From the NCBI GenBank assembly GCA_002412925.1, contig DHVZ01000081.1:18558-82557 (forward strand): DNA of 64,000 bases. The letters run 5' to 3'. The position numbers and the translations under genes are program-made. Position 1 is the stretch's first letter. The number at the start of each line of letters is the position of its first letter. Below are positions 49,038-56,161 of the stretch, one piece after another. This stretch comes from Anaerolineales bacterium UBA5195 (lineage in GTDB: Bacteria; Chloroflexota; Anaerolineae; Anaerolineales; Villigracilaceae). The notes beneath the pieces are model-generated. The model saw nothing but the letters and a program-made list of their open reading frames with translations, searched no databases and had not been told where the DNA came from.

Positions 49038-49670
49038 ATGCTTCCCAATGACCCCTTTCCTCCATCCGATTTTGACGCCTGGGCTGAGAATTACGACCAG
49101 TCCACGCACGCATATCCTGATTTCCCTTTTGCGGGCTATGACCAGGTTCTGCAAACCATCGTCGAGCTAACCAAGCCGCAGCCCGGCCAAGTCATTCTTG
49201 ACCTGGGGACAGGCACCGCCAACCTGGCCATGCTTTTCGACCAGTTGGGCTGCGAACTCTGGTGTACCGATTTCTCCCCGCTGATGCTCGAAAAAGCCCG
49301 CCAGAAGCTGCCCCAGGCCCACTTTGCGCTTCACGACCTGCGCGCCGCCGCCTGGCCATCCGAATTCAACCGGCGCTTCGCTGGGATTGTCTCGGCTTAC
49401 GTTTTCCATCACTTCGAATTGGAGAAAAAAGTCAGTCTGTGCCGCGAACTCGTCAGCCAGCGGCTGGTCCCGGGCGGCAGACTCGTCATCGGCGACCTGT
49501 CATTTCCTTCGCTGGCAACCAAAAAAACCTTCAGCCGCGATATCCCCGATTGGGAAGAAGAATGCTTCTGGCTGGTCGATGAAGCCCTGATAGCGCTGCA
49601 AAAAGCCGGTTTGGAAGTGGCTTACAGACAGGTTTCAACTTGCGCTGGGGTCTATCAAATCCAGGGATAA
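49038..49670 (+). CDS. Class I SAM-dependent methyltransferase (YrrT-like)
   Basis: A 210-residue methyltransferase: DFDAWAENYDQST at the start, SAM motif I VILDLGTGTANLAML (about 53-67), acidic CTDFSPLMLEKAR and the later FAGIVSAYVFHHFELEKKV. In look it resembles the YrrT-type small methyltransferases sometimes linked to sulfur metabolism, but no such genes are adjacent except cysS, so substrate is open. No Shine-Dalgarno; a TAAAAT box lies six bases before the ATG. A hairpin terminator follows. Confidence 0.82.
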   Translation: MLPNDPFPPSDFDAWAENYDQSTHAYPDFPFAGYDQVLQTIVELTKPQPGQVILDLGTGTANLAMLFDQLGCELWCTDFSPLMLEKARQKLPQAHFALHDLRAAAWPSEFNRRFAGIVSAYVFHHFELEKKVSLCRELVSQRLVPGGRLVIGDLSFPSLATKKTFSRDIPDWEEECFWLVDEALIALQKAGLEVAYRQVSTCAGVYQIQG

Positions 49671-49672
49671 AG

Positions 49673-49708
49673 AAACTTCCGGGTCGATTGACTCGGAAGT
49701 TTTTATTT
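49673..49708. terminator. Hairpin terminator after the methyltransferase gene
   Basis: Arms AAACTTCCG (49673-49681) and CGGAAGTTT (49694-49702) pair around a 12-base loop, followed by TTATTTA. A very similar stem recurs at 51411-51448 (AAAACTTCCG...CGGAAGTTTT). Confidence 0.7.
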
Positions 49709-49729
49709 ATTCATTGGCTCTGTTCGCGA

Positions 49730-50899
49730 TTACTCAGCCAACAATAGGATTTCCCTGACGGCTTCACGGTCGAGCTTGACAAAATTCCCAACAGTGCGGG
49801 TGTCCCCGCCTGTGCATTTGTCCGCCATTTCATCGATGCGATTATCTTTGATACCCAAATCGGCCAGTTTTGTACCCAGTCCGATGGAATGGAAAAAAGA
49901 TTCCATTTTCTGGATGCCGCTGCGGGCCACTGCTTCAGGGTTGAAAACATCCATTTCCACATTCCAGACTCGCACGGACCATTGAACAAAACGGTTCAGG
50001 TCATGCTTCAGCACATACTTCATCCAGGCCGGGAAAACCACCGCCAGCCCGGCGCCGTGGGCGACATCGTAAATCCCGCTGATCTCATGTTCAATATCAT
50101 GCGAGGCCCAGTCGCCAATCCGCCCGGTATTGAGCAGGTTATTGTGCGCGATCGTCCCGGCCCACATCAGTTCGGCCCAGGCATCGTAATCCTGGGGATT
50201 GCTCAAGACCAGGGGACCCTGGTCGATTAAGGTCTTCATGGTCGCTTCAAGCAGGCGGTCAGTAAAAGCCACATGGCTGACATTGGTAAAATAACGTTCC
50301 ATCAGATGCGCCATGATGTCAGCAACCCCGCAGGCCACCTGGAACTTGGGCAGGGAAAATGCCAATTCAGGATTGAGGATCGAAAAGCGTGGATAGATCA
50401 AATCTGAATTGACCGCCCGTTTAAGCCAGCCAGCTTCGTTGGTGATGACGGTTCCGGTACTGGCCTCGCTGCCTGCAGCCGGGATGGTCAGAACCGTTCC
50501 AATCGGCAGGGCTTCGGTGGGCACACCTTTGCCGAGATAAAAATCCCAAATATCGCCATCGATGACCGCACCCATGGCAATCGCCTTGGCAGAATCAATC
50601 ACACTTCCACCGCCGACGGCCAGGATGAAGCCAAGCTGGTGTTCCTTGCAAAGTTTGATCCCTTCATAAACCAGGCTCAGGCGCGGGTTTGGCTGGACCC
50701 CACCCAGTTCCACCCAATCGACTCCTGCCTTCTTGAGCGAAGCGGTCACCCGATCATACAAACCCGAAGCTTTGATGCTGCCGCCTCCAAAATGCAGCAG
50801 GATCTTCTGACTGTAAGCCGCCACTTCAGCGCCGGCCTTTTCTTCAGTACCCCGGCCAAAGATGATCTTGGTCGGATTGCAAAATTCAAAATTTTCCAT
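49730..50899 (-). CDS. Iron-containing alcohol dehydrogenase (YqhD/BdhA-like)
   Basis: A 389-residue NAD(P)-dependent alcohol/aldehyde dehydrogenase of the iron-dependent family. The cofactor loop AVGGGSVIDSAKAIA (about 93-107) and the metal ligands in GVADIMAHLME (Asp, His) and DIEHEISGIYDVAHGAGLA (two His) are intact. Sequence features (PTKIIFGRGTEEKAG, FPAWMKYV) fit the butanol dehydrogenase/YqhD group that reduces aldehydes. AAGGAG precedes the ATG at 50899. It is divergent from the Dabb gene. Confidence 0.92.
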   Translation of the reverse strand: MENFEFCNPTKIIFGRGTEEKAGAEVAAYSQKILLHFGGGSIKASGLYDRVTASLKKAGVDWVELGGVQPNPRLSLVYEGIKLCKEHQLGFILAVGGGSVIDSAKAIAMGAVIDGDIWDFYLGKGVPTEALPIGTVLTIPAAGSEASTGTVITNEAGWLKRAVNSDLIYPRFSILNPELAFSLPKFQVACGVADIMAHLMERYFTNVSHVAFTDRLLEATMKTLIDQGPLVLSNPQDYDAWAELMWAGTIAHNNLLNTGRIGDWASHDIEHEISGIYDVAHGAGLAVVFPAWMKYVLKHDLNRFVQWSVRVWNVEMDVFNPEAVARSGIQKMESFFHSIGLGTKLADLGIKDNRIDEMADKCTGGDTRTVGNFVKLDREAVREILLLAE

Positions 50900-51066
50900 G
50901 ATGTCGTTGCTCCTTGATTTACTACTATTTTAAAAAATACCAGCCTCAGATTGAACCAGCCGGGTTAAAATCCCGACTTCCACATGTTTCCGGTTCACCA
51001 AACCCGAGGCGCTATGATACTATAGTCGAGATACTCAAACAAGACGTGTTTCGGGAGAATGATGAA

Positions 51067-51390
51067 ATGAGTGAGCGAAGCGATGTTTATCGCCATGTGG
51101 TGTTGTTTAAATTCTATGAACAGGTTGGCAACGAGAAAGTGGAATCAATCGAATCCGCCTTCCGCGCCATGTGCGCCGAACTCCCCTTTGTAAAGGATTT
51201 TGAATGGGGACGGAATTCGAGCCCTGAAAACCTGAACGAAGGATATACTCACTGTTTTATCGTGACCTTTGCCGATGAAACAGGCCGCGACACTTACCTG
51301 CCCCATCCTGCTCACCAGACCTTCTGCAGAAAATATCTGGATGAAAACCTGGAAAAAGTCTGCGTGGTCGATTTTAGGGCGAATGATTGA
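51067..51390 (+). CDS. Dabb (stress-responsive alpha/beta barrel) domain protein
   Basis: A 107-residue dimeric ferredoxin-like barrel protein of the Dabb family. Landmarks are VYRHVVLFKFYEQVGNEKVESIE at the start, FVKDFEWGRNSSPENLNEGYTHCFIVTF, and the C-terminal YLPHPAHQTFCRKYLDENLEKVCVVDF. Members serve as small-molecule cyclases or stress proteins; function here is unknown. ATG 51067 (MSERSDVY) is preceded by GGGAGA; an open frame extends upstream to 50914 but crosses the promoter region. A TATAGT box lies near 51020. A hairpin terminator follows. Confidence 0.85.
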   Translation: MSERSDVYRHVVLFKFYEQVGNEKVESIESAFRAMCAELPFVKDFEWGRNSSPENLNEGYTHCFIVTFADETGRDTYLPHPAHQTFCRKYLDENLEKVCVVDFRAND

Positions 51391-51410
51391 GTTCTAGAGT
51401 TTCCGTCTAA

Positions 51411-51448
51411 AATAAAACTTCCGAGACCAAAATCCCGGAAGTTTTATT
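51411..51448. terminator. Hairpin shared by the Dabb gene and the kinase remnant
   Basis: Arms 51411-51423 and 51436-51448 (AATAAAACTTCCG and complement) form a perfect 13-bp stem with a 12-base loop. The stop codon of the minus-strand kinase remnant (51444-51446) lies inside the right arm. Confidence 0.75.
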
Positions 51449-51551
51449 TCTCAAGCAGCAGTGAAATACGGATGGTCGTTCCCTGACCAGGGGAGCTTTC
51501 GATACTGATCGTCCCTCCGTGGGCGGTGGTGAGGTGTCTGGCAATCACTAG
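51444..51551 (-). pseudogene. C-terminal remnant of a histidine kinase
   Basis: Read on the minus strand, 35 codons and a stop encode LVIARHLTTAHGGTISIESS then PGQGTTIRISLLLEK, an unmistakable G2-box-to-end segment of a sensor kinase ATPase domain. Nothing of the rest of the kinase remains; the codons just before it (KVR) do not continue the motif cleanly, which suggests a junction or frameshift at the glycine-rich loop. Directly upstream (minus strand) is the start of a small membrane protein, so the intervening regulator and kinase body appear to have been deleted. The remnant still runs into its own terminator. Confidence 0.75.
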
Positions 51552-51562
51552 CCTAACCTTGA

Positions 51563-51694
51563 TCAGGATGCGGCCACCAGCGGGGGTATGACGCCGCGCA
51601 TTATGCCAGCATTGAAGGCGAAGAACGCAACCCCGGCGATGGCGGCCAACAGGACGAGACCGGCCAAAATTCTAAAACCGACATTTTTGAACAT
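51563..51694 (-). CDS. Small membrane peptide, probably truncated first gene of a lost two-component locus
   Basis: A 43-residue frame starting MFKNVGFRILAGLVLLAAIA and ending VIPPLVAAS, with one membrane helix (about 7-28). AGGAG lies seven bases before its ATG, and a good promoter with tandem 11-bp repeats lies upstream, so it is probably expressed. The stop follows 11 bases before the kinase remnant. I infer that the gene once was longer and headed an operon with a response regulator and a histidine kinase, and that a deletion fused its beginning to the kinase end. It is too short to name. Confidence 0.6.
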   Translation of the reverse strand: MFKNVGFRILAGLVLLAAIAGVAFFAFNAGIMRGVIPPLVAAS

Positions 51695-51739
51695 TTTGTG
51701 CTCCTTTTTGAATGTTGATTTCTTCTGAAATCTAAATGC

Positions 51740-51776
51740 AGTATAGAGTCCAATTGTGAAGTGAGTGTGAAGTGAG
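51740..51776 (-). promoter_or_regulatory. PhoB/OmpR-type promoter: tandem 11-bp repeats plus -10 box
   Basis: Two perfect, adjacent copies of an 11-mer (minus strand CTCACTTCACA; 51755-51765 and 51766-51776) lie nine bases before a minus-strand TATACT (51740-51745), taking the place of a -35 box. This is the layout of promoters activated by winged-helix response regulators. It points at the truncated small membrane gene. Binding is inferred. Confidence 0.6.
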
Positions 51777-51791
51777 TGCGGAGAAATCAGG

Positions 51792-51797
51792 TAAAAT
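51792..51797 (+). promoter_or_regulatory. -10 box TAAAAT six bases before rlmB
   Basis: Same 19-base context as at 49022-49040. Implies a leaderless rlmB message; no Shine-Dalgarno is present. Confidence 0.5.
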
Positions 51798-51803
51798 CAC
51801 CCC

Positions 51804-52538
51804 ATGAAAGAAATCATTTATTCCCGCAATGCCGTTTATGAAACCCTGCGCGCCAGGCGCCGTCAGCCCATCCGCCTGCTGGTGGCGGATAAAATCCAGG
51901 AAAAAGGCCACATGGCTGCGATTTTCGAACTGGCCAAGGAATGCAAAGTACCCGTGGAACGCGTCCCGCGCCAGCGGCTGGACAGCCTGAACCCTCAGCA
52001 CCAGGGCGTGGTGCTCGAAGCCGGGCATTATCCGTACATGGATGTTTCGGATATTCTCGACAACGCGAAAGCCAAAAACGAGCCGCTGTTTGTGCTGCTG
52101 CTCGATACCCTGCAAGACCCGCAGAACTTCGGCACGCTGCTGCGCACCGCCGAAGCCGTCGGCGTGCATGGCATTATCCTGCCACTGGCGCGCACGGTGG
52201 AAGTGACCCCGGCGGTTGTCAACGCCTCGTCAGGCGCGTCGGAGCATTTGCTGGTGGCACAGTCAAACCTGGTGCAGGCCATCGAAAGACTCAAGGAGGC
52301 AGGCGCATGGGTCGTCGGGTTGGACGAAGACTCGCGTTCACAGACCCCGGATCAGGTGAGATTGGATGGCGCGCTGGCAGTCGTTGTCGGCTCGGAGGGG
52401 GAAGGCATCCGCCCGTTGGTCCGGCAAAAATGCGATTTCATGTTGAAACTCCCGATGCACGGGAAAATCGAGTCGCTGAATGCCGCTGTGGCCGGGTCGA
52501 TTGTGCTGTACTTGGCATCCATGGCGCGGAATAAGTAA
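51804..52538 (+). CDS. rlmB: 23S rRNA (guanosine-2'-O)-methyltransferase RlmB
   Basis: A 244-residue SpoU/TrmH (SPOUT) family RNA methyltransferase, expected to methylate a guanosine ribose in the peptidyl transferase region of 23S rRNA. The N-terminal substrate-binding domain (MKEIIYSRNAVYETL...NPQHQGVVLEA) precedes the knotted catalytic domain with LDTLQDPQNFGTLLRTAEAVG, NASSGASEHL, VVGSEGEGI and the C-terminal PMHGKIESLNAAVAGSIVLYL. All SPOUT motifs are intact. It seems leaderless. A 110-bp inverted-repeat element follows. Confidence 0.94.
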   Translation: MKEIIYSRNAVYETLRARRRQPIRLLVADKIQEKGHMAAIFELAKECKVPVERVPRQRLDSLNPQHQGVVLEAGHYPYMDVSDILDNAKAKNEPLFVLLLDTLQDPQNFGTLLRTAEAVGVHGIILPLARTVEVTPAVVNASSGASEHLLVAQSNLVQAIERLKEAGAWVVGLDEDSRSQTPDQVRLDGALAVVVGSEGEGIRPLVRQKCDFMLKLPMHGKIESLNAAVAGSIVLYLASMARNK

Positions 52539-52554
52539 GGACGACCGAAGAAGA

Positions 52555-52664
52555 GTGCGTCGCACCAGGTTAAATGGGACTTTTTCAACTGAAAGGCGCA
52601 GTTACTTCGCAAACGAAAAACCTGCCCATTTAGCGGATTCTTTCCCCGAACTGGTGCGACGCAC
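52555..52664. repeat. MITE-like element with 14-bp terminal inverted repeats
   Basis: GTGCGTCGCACCAG at 52555-52568 is exactly inverted at 52651-52664. Between them lies 82 bp with no coding sense, including a second inner inverted pair (TTAAATGGG and CCCATTTA, 52570-52578 and 52624-52631). No transposase is present. The arms themselves contain a small palindrome (GGTGCGACGCACC-like). Confidence 0.6.
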
Positions 52665-52694
52665 CCTCGACCATCACAAAATGGAGAAAACAAC

Positions 52695-54044
52695 ATGGCC
52701 GAAGCAACCATCCACTTCCCGCGCGGGTTCCTGTGGGGGACCGCCACCGCCGCGCATCAGGTGGAAGGCAACAACACGAACAACAACTGGTGGAAATGGG
52801 AACAGGCCGGGCATACCAGTCATCAATCGAACCTGGCCTGCGACTGGTGGGGCGGACGCTGGAAGGAAGACCTGGATCGCGCCGCGGAAACCGGCCAGAA
52901 CGCGCACCGTTTCTCGGTCGAGTGGAGCCGCATCCAGCCCGAGCCGGATAAATGGGACGAATCCGCGCTGGAGCGTTACCGCGCCATGCTGCGCGGCATG
53001 CTTGAACGCGGGATCACACCAATGGTGACCCTGCACCACTTCTCGGACCCGCTCTGGCTGGCTGAAAAAGGCGCCCATTCGACAGGCTCAGGGCAAGGCT
53101 GGGAAACCGAAGCGGTCGTTCCTCTATTTGAAAAATTTGTCCGCAGAGTGGTGGAAGCGCTCAAGGAATATGCCAGTCTGTGGTGCACAATCAACGAACC
53201 GAACATCTATGCCCTGAGCGGCTATGTGACCGGCGACTTCCCGCCCGGAAAACATGACATGAAGTTGGCAATGGTTGTCATCGCCAATATGCTCAAGGCG
53301 CACGCCGCCGCTTACCGGGCCATCCATGAAATCCAGCCGGAAGCGCGGGTGGGCTATGCCTGGCACTACCGCCCGATGAAGGCCGCCCACCCCTGGTCTC
53401 CGCTCGATAGGCTGATGCGCAATCTTCAGTATAACGGGCTGAATGCAGCCTTTCCGACCGGTATTTCAAACGGGGTGATGAAAACCCCGCTCGGGAATTT
53501 CCGCGTCCCTGAAGCCAAAGGCACGCAGGATTTCTTTGGGCTGAACTACTATTCGGTGGATACCGTTAAATTTGACCTGACCAACCCCAAGGAACTGTTC
53601 GGCAGGCGCTACTACCCCGCCGATTCGGATTTCAGCGGCACGAATTTTATCGCCAACATTCCAACCGGCCTGTTTGACTCGCTCAAGTGGATTTCCAGGC
53701 TGTACCCCAACCTGCCGATCCTGATCACCGAAAATGGTGTGGAAGACGCGGACGACAAAATGCGTCCGCGTTACCTGGCCCAACACGTGCAGCAAATCTG
53801 GCGGGCGGTTAACTACAACTGGCCGATTAAGGGTTACTTCCACTGGTCGCTGGTCGACAACTTTGAGTGGGAACGCGGCTGGACTCAGCGCTTCGGCCTG
53901 TGGGGACTGGACGTGGAAACCCAGGCGCGCATCCGCCGCCCATCGGTGGATTTGTACGCCGAGATTTGCAAGGAAAATGGCCTATCGAGCGCGATGGTGG
54001 CAAAGTATTGCCCCGAGGCGATGCAGAAAATTTTCCCCGATTGA
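52695..54044 (+). CDS. GH1 beta-glucosidase/beta-galactosidase with an in-frame repeat insertion
   Basis: A 449-residue family 1 glycoside hydrolase that splits beta-linked glucosides or galactosides. The start FPRGFLWGTATAAHQVEG, acid/base Glu in CTINEPN (about 163-169) and nucleophile Glu in ILITENGV (about 342-349) are intact, as is the C-terminal HWSLVDNFEWERGW. Residues 127-134 (AHSTGSGQ, bases 53073-53096) break the usual LAEKGGWE stretch: removing them restores the family pattern. That DNA is a copy of the dispersed TTCGACAGGCTCAGGG repeat. The ribosome site is GGAG. No transporter or regulator is adjacent. Confidence 0.92.
   Translation: MAEATIHFPRGFLWGTATAAHQVEGNNTNNNWWKWEQAGHTSHQSNLACDWWGGRWKEDLDRAAETGQNAHRFSVEWSRIQPEPDKWDESALERYRAMLRGMLERGITPMVTLHHFSDPLWLAEKGAHSTGSGQGWETEAVVPLFEKFVRRVVEALKEYASLWCTINEPNIYALSGYVTGDFPPGKHDMKLAMVVIANMLKAHAAAYRAIHEIQPEARVGYAWHYRPMKAAHPWSPLDRLMRNLQYNGLNAAFPTGISNGVMKTPLGNFRVPEAKGTQDFFGLNYYSVDTVKFDLTNPKELFGRRYYPADSDFSGTNFIANIPTGLFDSLKWISRLYPNLPILITENGVEDADDKMRPRYLAQHVQQIWRAVNYNWPIKGYFHWSLVDNFEWERGWTQRFGLWGLDVETQARIRRPSVDLYAEICKENGLSSAMVAKYCPEAMQKIFPD
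53073..53096 (+). repeat. Dispersed repeat inside the beta-glucosidase gene
   Basis: TTCGACAGGCTCAGGGCAAG (53078-53097) is a copy of the element also seen, inverted, in the E2 gene (21271-21290) and degenerate at 3234-3254. Here 24 bases keep the frame and add eight residues. Confidence 0.7.
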
Positions 54045-54125
54045 TGGTAGGGACACGGCAGATTTTGACGGATGAGATCATCCATAAATTTCCCGCCGTG
54101 CTCCTACGGTCTCAAAATTTTTCCC

Positions 54126-55025
54126 ATGAACCCAACCTTCACCCAACCCCACGTTGTCATCCGCCCGACCCTGCCCGCCGACACCCCAGCCATCCTCGAA
54201 TTCTGCAAACGGATCTGGGGCGGGCAAGACTACATCCCTTTCGTTTGGGACGAGTGGCGCGGCGACCCGAAAGGAATCCTGTTCACCGCCGAGTATGCCG
54301 GAAAGGCTGTGGGAATTGTCCGCATCGTCCACACGGCGCCCGGGCAGTGGTGGTTCGAAGGCTTTCGGGTTGACCCGGCTTACCAGGGCCAGCGCATTGG
54401 CACGCAGTTGCACGAATATCTCGTTGACTGGTGGCTGGCGCACGGGGATGGGAAGGTACGGCTGTGGACAAATGCCAAACGTGTCAAAGTCCAGCACCTG
54501 TGCGAACGCCGGGGGTTTATCCATACACAGACGCGCGGGATGTATACCGCTGCCCCACTGGCCGAGCCGCTGGAGGCTTTTACCCCGGTTAAGGCGGATG
54601 AAATCCCATCCGCGGTTGATTTTGCCCGGCAGGCCAGCAGCCAGTCCATCAGTGGAGAAACGATGGACATTACCTGGCAAGCCGTCACGCCCAACGAGAC
54701 CAACCTGCGGGAACTGCTCAGTTGGGAGACTGGCCGCGTACTCTGGTGGCGGGGCAGGCAGGGGCTGCTCTGCCTGTGGAAGAACGATGAATATCGGCCG
54801 CCCTGCCCGGCGATTGCCCTGGCTGCCTGTGAAAGCACTAACCTGCCAGCCCTGCTGCTGGACGCCCGCCGCTCTGCCCACCAAGATGGTTTTGACAAAA
54901 TTGTCATCAATGCGCGCCTGACTCCAGAAATGGACGCCACCCTGACCTCGGCTGGTTTTGCGCGTGAAAATGATGATTCAAACTTTGAGTACGAGCGTGT
55001 GCATCCTATGCATCATTCGCCCTGA
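54126..55025 (+). CDS. Tandem GNAT acetyltransferase
   Basis: A 299-residue protein with an N-terminal GNAT domain (about 10-150; acetyl-CoA loop VDPAYQGQRIGTQL and the ending KVQHLCERRGFI) and a C-terminal half (about 170-290) that looks like a second, degenerate GNAT. Substrate unknown; antibiotic or small-molecule acetylation is possible, and an APH-type kinase gene follows. Start is uncertain: ATG 54126 (MNPTFTQPHVVI) lacks a Shine-Dalgarno, and ATG 54072 would add 18 residues. The stop codon (TGA 55023-55025) is supplied by the dispersed CCCTGAGCGGAGCC repeat. Confidence 0.78.
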   Translation: MNPTFTQPHVVIRPTLPADTPAILEFCKRIWGGQDYIPFVWDEWRGDPKGILFTAEYAGKAVGIVRIVHTAPGQWWFEGFRVDPAYQGQRIGTQLHEYLVDWWLAHGDGKVRLWTNAKRVKVQHLCERRGFIHTQTRGMYTAAPLAEPLEAFTPVKADEIPSAVDFARQASSQSISGETMDITWQAVTPNETNLRELLSWETGRVLWWRGRQGLLCLWKNDEYRPPCPAIALAACESTNLPALLLDARRSAHQDGFDKIVINARLTPEMDATLTSAGFARENDDSNFEYERVHPMHHSP

Positions 55026-55150
55026 GCGGAGCCGGCGATCGAGTAGACCGGTGTTTTTCCGGTCGTACCGAGACCCGGCGCAGTCGAAAGACGGTTTCTC
55101 AGTAAATGGCGCTTCGACTGTGCTCGCCCATCGGCTCGCTTCGCTCAGCG
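55019..55150. repeat. Cluster of dispersed repeats between GNAT and APH-type genes
   Basis: It begins with GCCCTGAGCGGAGCC, continues with CGATCGAGTAGACCGG...CCGGTCGTACCGAGACC (55036-55076; third copy of the 8041-type element, stem GACCGG/CCGGTC), and ends with CTTCGACTGTGCTCGCCC and a CTCGCT/AGCGAG hairpin. The whole gap is repeat sequence. Confidence 0.65.
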
Positions 55151-55160
55151 AGAAATCCAT

Positions 55161-56069
55161 ATGATGAACCTCCCCTCCAATTTCATCCATAACATCTGCA
55201 ACGCGTTCGGCCCAGAAGGCGAGCAATGGCTCGTGGATTTACCATCGCTGCTGGTGGAAGCCGCCGAAAAATGGGACTTAACTCTCGGCGAACCGCTGCT
55301 GCTCTCATACAACTACGTCTGCGCCGCGAAACGCGCCGATGGGACGGACGTGGTGCTCAAAATCGGCGTACCCAACCGCGAGTTCATCAGCGAGTTGACC
55401 GCCCTGCTCCATTTCGGCGGCGACGGCGCTGTCCGCGTGCTGGAATCCGACGATGAGAAGTACATGTTCGTGCTGGAGCGGCTCAAACCCGGCGAAATGC
55501 TCGTCAGCCTGGGCGATGACACCAAGCGGACCGAAATCGCCTGCGAGGTGATGACCCGTCTCTGGCGTCTCCCACCGCAGGGATTGCCGCTGATCCAACT
55601 GTCAGAATGGTTCGGTGAACTGTCGAAACTGCGATCCCGTTACGAGGGCGGGACGGGGCCTTTCCCAAAAACGCTGGTCGAACAGGTTGAGGCGCTGCTT
55701 CCCGAATTATTTACTCACTCCAGCCCGCCTTGTTTAATCCACGGCGATTTCCACCATTTCAACATTCTCTCATCCGAGCGTGGCTGGCTGGCGATTGACC
55801 CCAAGGGAGTCATCGGCCCGCCGGAATATGAATGCGGCCCGCTGCTAACCAACCCGATTCCCGATCTGCCCTACCTGCCGGGGGCTGTGCGCCAGACCGA
55901 GCGGCGGATCGCGATCCTGAGCGAACGGCTGGGTTTCCCACGCGAGCGCATCCGCGATTGGGGGCTGTGTCATGTGCTGCTCTCGGCCTGGTGGGATCTG
56001 ACCGATGACGATACCGGTGGCGAGTATGCCCTGGCTTGCGCAGAGATGCTTGCCAGCGCAAAAATGTAA
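55161..56069 (+). CDS. APH(6)-type aminoglycoside/hydroxyurea kinase-like phosphotransferase
   Basis: A 302-residue protein-kinase-fold phosphotransferase of the family that holds streptomycin 6-kinases. The ATP-site Lys is in DVVLKIGVPN, and the catalytic loop LIHGDFHHFNIL (about 192-203) and metal site LAIDPKGVIG (about 211-220) match the APH(6) pattern. GYxxD-like cap segments (PEYECGPLLTN) also fit. Whether it inactivates an antibiotic or has a metabolic substrate cannot be told. Two adjacent ATGs (55161, 55164) have no clear Shine-Dalgarno; the upstream gap is repeat DNA. Confidence 0.85.
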   Translation: MMNLPSNFIHNICNAFGPEGEQWLVDLPSLLVEAAEKWDLTLGEPLLLSYNYVCAAKRADGTDVVLKIGVPNREFISELTALLHFGGDGAVRVLESDDEKYMFVLERLKPGEMLVSLGDDTKRTEIACEVMTRLWRLPPQGLPLIQLSEWFGELSKLRSRYEGGTGPFPKTLVEQVEALLPELFTHSSPPCLIHGDFHHFNILSSERGWLAIDPKGVIGPPEYECGPLLTNPIPDLPYLPGAVRQTERRIAILSERLGFPRERIRDWGLCHVLLSAWWDLTDDDTGGEYALACAEMLASAKM

Positions 56070-56161
56070 AAGAAACTAACGAACCCGCTTTCCCAAGCAC
56101 TCTTTTTTACGCTACAATAGTACTGTCATTCAAGAGTTTTGCAATTTGGAAAGAAGCGCTT

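Noticed and set aside
53867..54373. Frame overlapping the end of the beta-glucosidase and the GNAT gene
   Set aside because: It is an out-of-frame shadow of two well-supported genes.
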